NCBI GenBank assembly: GCA_009667805.1
Contig: CM019065.1
Location: 16,938,952-17,002,951 of the forward strand
Reading direction: 5' to 3'
Length of the DNA: 64,000 nucleotides
DNA from: Leptobrachium leishanense
Lineage: Eukaryota > Chordata > Amphibia > Anura > Megophryidae
A program made the position numbers and the translations under genes. The notes under the pieces were generated by a model. It searched no databases, was not told where the DNA came from, and worked only from the letters and a program-made list of their open reading frames with translations. Positions 56,603 to 64,000 of this stretch are shown piece by piece. Each line of letters starts with the position of its first letter. The first letter of the stretch is position 1.

Positions 56603-57975
56603 AACCCCTTAGGCACCGGGTCGCACTTCAGCGCCTTGCGGTGCCAAAGTGCGGCCTAACTCCGGTGGGGGCTGCCATCTTGGATGGCGGTTCCACCCCC
56701 GGGTCCCCCCTCGCTGCCTGACGTCCTCACGCATAGCGTGATGATGTCAGTTAGCCGGGGAACACGTAGCTGCCGGGAATCCCCTGGTGGAGATAGGGGG
56801 TTCATTTTAACCCTGATATCTCCAGAACCGTGGCAGCTAGGGGGTCATGGAGGGTGTCAATCGAAAGGCCTGAGCATGACCTTTCGAATGATACCCAACA
56901 TGACCAGGTATAAAGTAAAAAAATAAAAAACATGTTTGTTTTTGTGTGTTATTTTTATTAATGCAGCAATATTGTTCACATTTCAATTATAATGTGAACA
57001 ATGATGCTGCACTAATGATTTTTTTCTATGGTGTGCGTTTGCTAAAAATTACATAATCCCCCCCCAAAAATTTAATAAGTCCCCATTTCTAATTTTTTTA
57101 CAAGCGCAGCCCATAGAAAATATAACCGCAAATGTTCATGTGATAAAAGGTGAAACAAAACACTTTACACGCTGCAGATGATTAAAAATTCAAGTTTTAT
57201 TGCATTTTTTGTTATAATATACAGGCAGAACATGACGTATACATATAAAAATGATATATTATGAATCCGCCGAGTCTGCCGGAAAGAACGATATATAATA
57301 TGTCTGGGTCGTATAATAAAATGTGGCTTCAAATCGCGTTTAAACATGATGAGCGAAAGGGGTAAAAATTAGCTCAGTTCAGCGGTGAAATGCCTCAGCA
57401 GTGAAAGGGTTAAAGGAACAGTGAGTTTTCCTTAAAATAAGGGTAAAAAGTTAAAAATGAAAAAATTCCTTCAAATATCGTGCCTAGGAGGTCCCCATAA
57501 CCTGTCCGTGAAGTGGCGGATTTGTAGGATGTATGGAAACATCGCCATCACAGACCCACACACGACACTTGGCACCCCCAGTCTGCATACAATGTATCAA
57601 ATTCATGAGACCGGACTAATTAGAAGCACATGTTATTTCCAAACACTAATTAAACACCTGCTGTTTACGCCGTTTGAGAGCACAGGTCATTTAGAGGTGA
57701 GAATCTTTGCACCTAGACATTTAGACATTAGTTTTTAATTCAATATCTAATAAACCGTTGCTTATAATATTCTGCAGTAAAGAGTCTCTTTATTTCTAGA
57801 TTTTTTAGTATTTTTTAAGCATTTTTTTATACTTTTTTCAATAATTTTTTTTTTTTTCGAACTCGAACCGAACACGCCAAAAAAAGCTAGAAGTTCGCGA
57901 ACTTGCGAATGGCTAAAGTTCGAATCGAACTCCGAACTGATTGGACCGAACAGCTCATCCCTATTTACAACCACC

Positions 57976-58940
57976 TTATCTGATCTGCTTTCTTGGGTGG
58001 AGGGCTGAATGAAAACATGAACCAAATAGGTTTGGGGTTGGTGGGTGAGGGGCCAGTTCTTTGCACAGGATGCTCACCCAAATCTCAGGGTATTTCTCAA
58101 GGATGTTGGTTCGAGGAGCATCTCTAAGAATCTTCTGGGGACTTTTAAAATCTGGAATACCCATGGAAGAGCTACCTACAGTATGTAAGTTAGGCTTATG
58201 CGTTTTAAGTCCCAGTTTATTTCAAGAACTGTATGTGCACGTTTTATTATATTTTGTATCTCTCGGTTATGTGATATCGGCACTGTGTAAAGTTTTTTTT
58301 GTCTTTTGCCATTAACCTTTGTAACCCAGTACTGCCTTTTCTCTAGATGATCCATGTTCTCATAGCTTGGTTTTAGCGTTACCGTAGAATTTACCATTTG
58401 GGAGATATATTAGCTGTATGTGGTTATGCTCTTGGATTGGGGTGCTATACAGTTACTGGGGGTTTCGAAAGTGCACTATTACTTTTGTGGTGGCAGCGTA
58501 TAGTCGGAAGGGTGTGTACGGTTTAGGGGGGTTAGGTTGGCATAACTTGGTGCCCTGAGAGGGGATAGAGTTAGTAAGTCCAGAGGCTTGGAGCGGTTAT
58601 CCCCTTGTACACCCTCCCTCCGCACGTGACAACTGGGTAGATAGTGGGTGGTCGTCACAGAGTTTAAAATAAAAAAAATGCATGAAAATCATAGAAAAGA
58701 TCCTATAAAAATAATAAAAGGTCTGCTACAGAAGGATAAAAAGTGCTGTCCCGTAGCGCCTGCGCAGAATAATGGGTCGGAGATTCACGCGCATGCACAG
58801 ATCTTATCCACCGGCTGCTTCTCTGAGAATGCTCACTACAGCGATTGGTCTCACAGTGTGACATCACTAGTGACCGATCTGGCAGCCAGGAAATTCAAAA
58901 TATACGGGATGTTATGGGATGAAAATATAAGTGTAAAATG
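57976..58940. other. no gene recognised; partial hairpin-family sequence near 58660
   Basis: Mixed sequence after hAT B2. AATAATAAAAGGTCTGCTAC at about 58710 matches the interior of hairpin-ended copies. No exon with convincing borders. Confidence 0.4.
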
Positions 58941-58944
58941 TTAA

Positions 58945-59480
58945 CCACTTCCCTGCTAAATACTCCCTCTGCGCTCCCTTGAGACTTGGCTGCTATGGAC
59001 GCGCTGAGCGTATCCTATCATTGCAACGGCGATTGGCCGGTATTTCGGGCGATCGCTGCGGCCTCCCAGTGCAGGCTGACATCTTGGATGTCAGCCCAGC
59101 CTCCGGGACTCTGGCCGGCATGAATAGCGTCATCCCGCCAGACACAATGACATCTATTCCAGGCACCCGCCCGCCAGAGCAATGAAGGTGACCGCTCTCC
59201 CTCCCCATCCGTAAGAGGCACAAAAAAAGGCAGGTGCAGCTTGGAAGGGCATAGCCTGCCCTTCCAAGCAGTGGCTGCATTAAACCCCTTAGGGGCCGGA
59301 TCCTGGTCCACTTCCGGAGGTGATCTCCCCCCATCTACTGGCATCATCGCGCATGGACGCAAAGTAGTCAGTTCGGGAGTGAACCCCTAGCTGCCACCTA
59401 TGTTGGAGATAGGGGGTCCAATGACCCCCCCATCTCCCAATCCGTGGCAGCTAGGGGTTCACTCCCGAACTGCCATCATT
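58945..59480. mobile_element. TTAA-target element, truncated copy
   Basis: TTAA (58941-58944) then CCACTTCCCTGCTAAATAC and TATGGACGCGCTGAGCGTAT, the GC-rich end of the family; also GACATCTTGGATGTCAGCC and a GGAGATAGGGGGTCCAATG hairpin. The AT-rich half is missing. Confidence 0.7.
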
Positions 59481-59641
59481 GCGTCACATGATGATGTGTT
59501 TATATTCACTCTCTGGTCATTAGTGTAATGTGTGGCTTGTACGTGTACAGGTGGGGCTCAGGGAGGGCTATTGGTGGAAAATGGATGATTCCATATGTAT
59601 ATTAATCTGATTTATTTTATTATTGTTTTTTATTCATACAG

Positions 59642-59722
59642 AACTAAAGAAGTGCTGCCGCGGTTATCACCAAAACTCTGTGAGGATATTAGACAAAAAA
59701 TTTCTGGTTCCAAGCTGCAAAC
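59642..59722 (+). CDS. sialyltransferase-like gene, exon 2 (stem region)
   Basis: An 81-nt exon between TTTTTTATTCATACAG and GTAAGAAAT. Joined in phase 2 to exon 1 (26453) it reads through an Arg codon at the junction, then TKEVLPRLSPKLCEDIRQKI and SGSKLQ, leaving two bases for the next exon. One Cys and a mixed charged character fit the variable luminal stem of a type II sialyltransferase. It has good splice sites and sits in otherwise repetitive DNA. Assignment to the same gene as 26338 rests on phase and order; the catalytic exons must lie beyond 64000. Confidence 0.6.
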
Positions 59723-59854
59723 GTAAGAAATTATAAGGATTAATTAATAATAGTAATTGGAAATAATTACACAAATAATTACTCTTTTATCTCTTTATCC
59801 AGGCATTGAGTAAATAATTTTTTTAAGAAATGCCTATATGTCGCATAGTATTAA

Positions 59855-61060
59855 GCGGTGTGTATGATCGTATAACAGAGCTCCACAGCAATACAATTCA
59901 CAGTAATGCGCAGTGTGTATGAGTGTATCACAGAGCTCCACAGCAATAAAACACACAGTAACCGTGTGTATGGCAGTATCACAGAGCTCCACAACAATAA
60001 AACTCACAGTAACAGTGTGCATGTGTGTATAGCAGAGCTCCACAGCAAGAAAACTCCCATTAATGTGTGGTGGTGTGTATGAGCATATCTCAGATCTCCA
60101 CAGCAATACAACTCACAGTAATGTGCAGTGTGTATGAGTGTATCACCGAGCTCCACAGCAATAAAACTCACAGCAATGTGCAGTGTGTATGAGTGTATCA
60201 TAGAATCCACAGCAATAAATCTCACAGTAATGTGCGGTGTGTATGAGCATATCACAGAGCTCCACAGCAATAAAACTCCCAGTAATGTGTGGTGGTGTGT
60301 ATGAGCTCTGTGATACACTCGTACACACCACCACACATTACAGTATAACAGAGCTCCACACCAATACAACTCAGAGGGATGTGTGGTGGTGTGTATAAGT
60401 GTATCACAGAGCTCCACAGCAATACAACTCACAGTAATGTGCAGTGTGTATGAGCCCATCACAGAGCTCCACAGCAATACAACTGACAGTAATGTGCAGT
60501 GTGAATGAACGTATCACAGAGCTCCCCAGCAATAAAACTCACACTCATACACACCACCACACATTACAGTGAGTTTTATTGCTGTGGAGCTCTGTGATAC
60601 GCTCATACACACCACCACACATTCCAGTGAGTTGTATTGCTGTGGAGCTCTGTGATACACTCTTACACACCACCACACATTACAGTATCACAGAGCTCCA
60701 CACCAATACAACTCAGAGGGATGTGTGGTGGTGTGTATAAGTGGATCACAGAGCTCCACAGCAATACAACTCACAGTAATGTGCAGTGTGTATGAGCGTA
60801 TCACAGAGCTCCACAGCAATAAAACTCACAGTAATGTGTGGTGGTGTGTATGAGTGTATCACAGAGCTCCACAGCAATAAAAAAAAACTCATAGTAATAT
60901 GCAGTGTGTATGAGTGTATCACAAAGCTCCACAGCAATTCAACTCACAGTAATGTGCGGTGTGTATGAGCGTATCACAGAGCTCCACAGCAATTCAACTC
61001 ACAGTAATGTGCGGTGTGTATGAGCGTATCACAGAGCGCCACAGCAATAAAACTCACAGG
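59855..61060 (-). repeat. 55-bp minisatellite, block C (mostly reverse)
   Basis: About 20 units of the block A repeat, mainly in reverse orientation (ATCACAGAGCTCCACAGCAA), with forward segments near 60302-60350 and 60545-60690. Many units carry a GTGGTGGTGTGTATGAG variant. Confidence 0.92.
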
Positions 61061-61875
61061 ACTCTATCACCTCCATATAGCTAACGCTAGTGGTCACATA
61101 AATGAGCATTGGCGCTAGGTTTATTGAGGTGATAGCAATCCGCCTGTATTACCTCCAATCGCTGACGGGTTATAAAATCCATTAGCGAATCGGTATTAGC
61201 GCTTTTTAGCGCCAGCTTACTGTACTTTGCGCTCCCTATACTTAACATAGGGAGCACAAAGTGTAAGCAGAGCGTAACACGCTTAAGGATAACACAGTCC
61301 TAACGCTAGTTACTACCAGCTGTCGTTAACTCAAAAAGTTTGCGATCGCCTAGAGCTGCTGCGGAATCCGTTATCACCAGCTGTAACCCCCCCAAAAAAA
61401 TCAAATACTCACCTCTCATCCCGCAGCGAGAATGGCAGCCTGATCCACTGCTTCTGGTCGCTGGGAGCAGAGTGAGACTGGTGGAAAAAAGTCCCCAGTC
61501 TCTATATGCGGGATCACGGGAGAGGCGAGATCCTGCCAGCCATATGATCCGGCAGCAGAAGGCTCCATGGAGTCCTATGGACTTCATTGAGGGGATTCTT
61601 GGCACCATTCCGAGCATCCTGGACTCTAGTGGCTGCTACAGGGCAGACTGCTGGACTCAGTGCCTGTCCCATGATCCATTGGTGAAAAGGGGACACTAAG
61701 GGGAGATTAACGGACACTTATTTTTCCCCATAACGTCCCCGTTTTAGCTCAGGGCAGCTGATAGTGCCCACAGTATATATAATGGTGTAGGGAGAAAGTA
61801 ATGGCATTAGGGAAGGTGTGATGGGATAGGGGTAAGAGCAATGAGAAGGGAGAGTGTAGAGATTAAAGGTAGAGT
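61061..61875. other. unassigned interspersed sequence
   Basis: Contains TAACGCTAGTGGTCACATAA and further GCGCTAA/TTAGCGC phrases near 61150-61310 that suggest a decayed repetitive element, but ends were not found. No exon seen. Confidence 0.35.
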
Positions 61876-61879
61876 TTAA

Positions 61880-62892
61880 CCACTTTGCTGCTATGGACGC
61901 GCTAAGTGCGTCCTCTCAAATGTACTTTGTGTTATGGACGCATTGAGCGCGTTCTGTTTTAGCAGCGGCGATTGGTCGGTATTTCGGATGGATTCTGCGG
62001 TCTCCTGATGTGGACTAATATCTTTGATGTCAGCTCTGCCTCCAGGACCCCGGCCGTCGTAATAGTGTCATCGCGCTGTGTGCGATGACTTCTATTTCAG
62101 GCAACCTGCCCTCCAGAGCATGGAAAGCGCCTGAAGGGGAGGGAGGGGGGTTCTTTGGAACTCTCTCCCTCCCCATTGGTAAGGGGCAGAGAAAAAAGGC
62201 AGGCACCACTTGGAAGGGCAGAGTCTGTCCTTCCCAGTGGTGCCTGCCTTTAACCCCTTAGGGGCTGGATCACAATTCTGCGCCAATGGGCATCATGGAT
62301 GTCAGCAAAGCCTCTGGGATCTCCCCCACCTACTGATGTCATCACGCAGGGACGCAATGATGTCAGTTCAGGAGTTAACCCCAAGCTGCCACCTATGGTG
62401 GAGATAGGGGGTCACTGAACTTTACAATCTCCCAATCCCTGGCAGCTAGGGGATAATGTGTGCTATCATTGGAAAGGCCAGAGCATAACCTTTACAATGA
62501 TACCACACAAGACCATATTATAAGTAAAGAAAAAATAATAATAATAAAAAATAAAAACGTGTTTTTTATTAATGCAACATTAGTTTCATATTTCAATTAT
62601 AATGTGAACAATGATGCTGCAGTAGCAAATTTTTGGGGCGTTTCAGCCAAAATCACGTAATTTATCAGAAAAATAACGGGTTCCCAGTTCTATTTTTTTT
62701 AACAAGTGTTCCCCATAGAGTTAATGACGGCAAAGGCTTGGATGATAAAATGTGTAAAAAATTATTTTTACACACTGTAGATGATTGGAAATTCCCTTTT
62801 TTTTTACGTTTTTTGTTATAATATTCAGGCAGGACATGACGTATACAAGTAGTAATGATATATTTTAAATCTGTATAGAAACATAGAAACAT
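61880..62892. mobile_element. TTAA-target element, copy interrupted by hairpin element E
   Basis: TTAA (61876-61879) then CCACTTTGCTGCTATGGACG. Includes GATGTCAGC hairpin relics, the palindrome around 62190-62251, GAGATAGGGGGTCAC, the TGGAAAGGCCAGAGCATAAC hairpin at 62469, and the AT-rich half to about 62880. The far end is not seen before the insertion at 62894 and may lie beyond the window. Confidence 0.78.
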
Positions 62893-62893
62893 A

Positions 62894-63806
62894 CAGGGTT
62901 ATTCAAAGAGATTCGAAAAGTCACCGCACGTTCGGTGACTTTTCATTCTCTTCAATTCGGTTCTTTTTGCCGATCCCATTTCGGTGACCCTGCGGTGTAT
63001 TCAGCAAACACCACAGGGTCCCCGAATTGCAGGGAAAAGCTGCCGAAAACCTGACGAAAACTAACCGAATGCACTGAAAACAAGCAAAAACATCTGGATT
63101 AACCTTCGCAAAAGCCGAACAGGAGCCGAACAGGAGCCGAATCACACAGAGCCGAATCACACAGAGCCGAAGCAGCTGAGACGCAGAGGAGGCAGTGAAT
63201 AAATTAGCAAAACCATTTGTATGAATCTGGGAAAATGAAAAGCTGTTTGCAAAGAAACTACTGAGCGAAAATGTCTGAAATTTTCACAGGAGGTCCAGGG
63301 AATGATAATAAAGAGGTCTGTTACAGAAAAAATAAGTAAACTGAAAAAAATCAATAAAAAAAAATCGGACTTTTTTAAAAAAAAAAAAAATCTGAAAAAT
63401 GCTTAAAGTATCCTAAAAAATCTATAAATAAAGAGACTTTTTGCTGCAGAATTTTATAATGAACGGTTTATTAGATATTGAATTAAAACGGGAATATTTT
63501 TAACATTGAAGCCTATGGGATTCTCCTGAATAAATTTGCCGAATTAAACCACCGAATGGCAGGGCATTTCGGGAACCTTTCACTGCTGGTTTGTGTTCTC
63601 TGAATAGCCGAAGCAGTGCTTTTTCATGGGGATTTCACTGCCCTCGAACAGGGACCGAACAGGCACCGTATGTGCAAGTAATTCGCCTGGATTTGGTGAA
63701 TTGCCTGCTCTCTGGATAGCCGAATGGTCAGGAAAGGTAACCGAACGCTGATTTTCAGCGTTCGGTTACCTTTCTCAAGCAATTCGGATCTCTTTGGATA
63801 ACCCTG
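62894..63806. mobile_element. hairpin-ended DNA element, copy E (913 bp)
   Basis: Ends CAGGGTTATTCAAAGAGATT and GATCTCTTTGGATAACCCTG, flanked by ATA on both sides (62891-62893, 63807-63809). Both subterminal hairpins are conserved. Same orientation of parts as copy C. Confidence 0.87.
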
Positions 63807-63809
63807 ATA

Positions 63810-64000
63810 GGGTTATTCAAAGAGATCCGAATTGCTTGAGAAAGGTAACCGAACGCTGAAAATCAGTGTTCGGTTACCTTTCCTCACCATTCGGCTATCC
63901 AGAGAGCAGGCAATTCGCCAAATCCTGGCGAATTACCTGCACATACGGTGCCTGTTCGGTCCCTGTTCGAGGGCAGTGAAATCCCCATGAAAAAGCACTG
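63810..64000. mobile_element. hairpin-ended DNA element, copy F (cut by window end)
   Basis: Begins GGGTTATTCAAAGAGATCCG directly after copy E, in the opposite orientation, so the pair forms a long inverted repeat centred near 63807. The rest is beyond the window. Confidence 0.8.

Larger units (their letters stand above)
53422..57409. mobile_element. TTAA-target element, split by hAT C and others
   Basis: CCCCTTCACTGCTGACGACG at 53422 and CAGCAGTGAAAGGG ending 57409, with TTAA at 53418-53421 and 57410-57413. The flanks join to the uninterrupted hAT B sequence (AAAAAGTTTTAAAAAATACA region at 42180), proving the target. The right half has the family's AT-rich segment in reverse; the left end has CGTGTGGGACACGTCCTCAG hairpins. 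Confidence 0.82.
53061..57963. mobile_element. hAT element B2, left terminus missing, split
   Basis: Right end CCGAACAGCTCATCCCTA at 57963. TTTACAAC stands at 53053-53060 and 57964-57971, a perfect 8-bp duplication. Sequence from 53061 (TCAAAGTTCGATTTTTAGAG, CCTCCAAGAGGGCATATATG) matches hAT B from about 42050, so roughly 80 terminal bases of the left end are absent although the duplication abuts. It is interrupted by the TTAA element 53422-57409. Confidence 0.82.

Overview
This window looks like an intergenic-to-intronic stretch of a vertebrate nuclear genome, most likely an amphibian (frog). The reasons are spliced exons with GT/AG borders, a very high load of DNA transposons (Tc1/mariner, hAT, PIF/Harbinger-like and TTAA-target elements), L2 and L1-type LINEs, tRNA-derived SINEs, a Ty3/gypsy-type LTR element and large minisatellites. 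The frog assignment rests on the repeat mix and is inference.

Host genes. The only convincing host protein-coding sequence belongs to the alpha-2,8-sialyltransferase (ST8Sia I/V/VI-like) family, on the + strand. One gene ends here: its penultimate exon (12878-12964) and terminal exon (14057-14519, with sialyl motifs S, III and VS) have matching intron phases. About 11.6 kb downstream a second copy seems to begin: exon 1 (26338-26453, type II signal anchor) and exon 2 (59642-59722, stem region), also phase-compatible, separated by a 33.2 kb intron made almost wholly of repeats. I read this as a head-to-tail sialyltransferase cluster. A possible minus-strand exon of unknown identity lies at 15328-15592.

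Layout. 1-11640: a 55-bp minisatellite, then a 54-bp minisatellite split by a nearly complete 8.3 kb LTR retrotransposon (2720-11049) with 1034-bp LTRs. 11641-16508: Harbinger-like MITE, sialyltransferase 3' end, SINE relics. 16509-18444: a Tc1-like element with an intact 340-aa transposase but one clipped terminus. 18828-22400: solo LTR and relics. 22400-24400: an L1-type insertion carrying ORF1 only. 24417-26060: an old Tc1 relic with nested insertions and a tandem repeat. 26338 onward: second sialyltransferase gene. 26655-34600: SINE, a 2.6 kb heteromeric array, L2 fragment, MITEs. 34618-57963: two deep transposon nests. 57964-64000: relics, exon 2, a third 55-bp satellite block and two abutting hairpin-ended elements.

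Nesting. Many insertions can be placed to the base by target-site duplications, so relative ages can be read: solo LTR < hAT A (8 kb, carrying four or more minisatellites) < hAT B; Tc1 B < L2 LINE, and Tc1 B < solo LTR < TTAA element; hAT B2 < TTAA element < hAT C < hairpin-ended element (older to younger). Two families stand out as possibly undescribed: a ~0.9 kb hairpin-ended DNA element (at least six copies or relics) and a ~1.2 kb TTAA-target element with conserved internal palindromes. All protein evidence is by reading motifs; no database search was possible.
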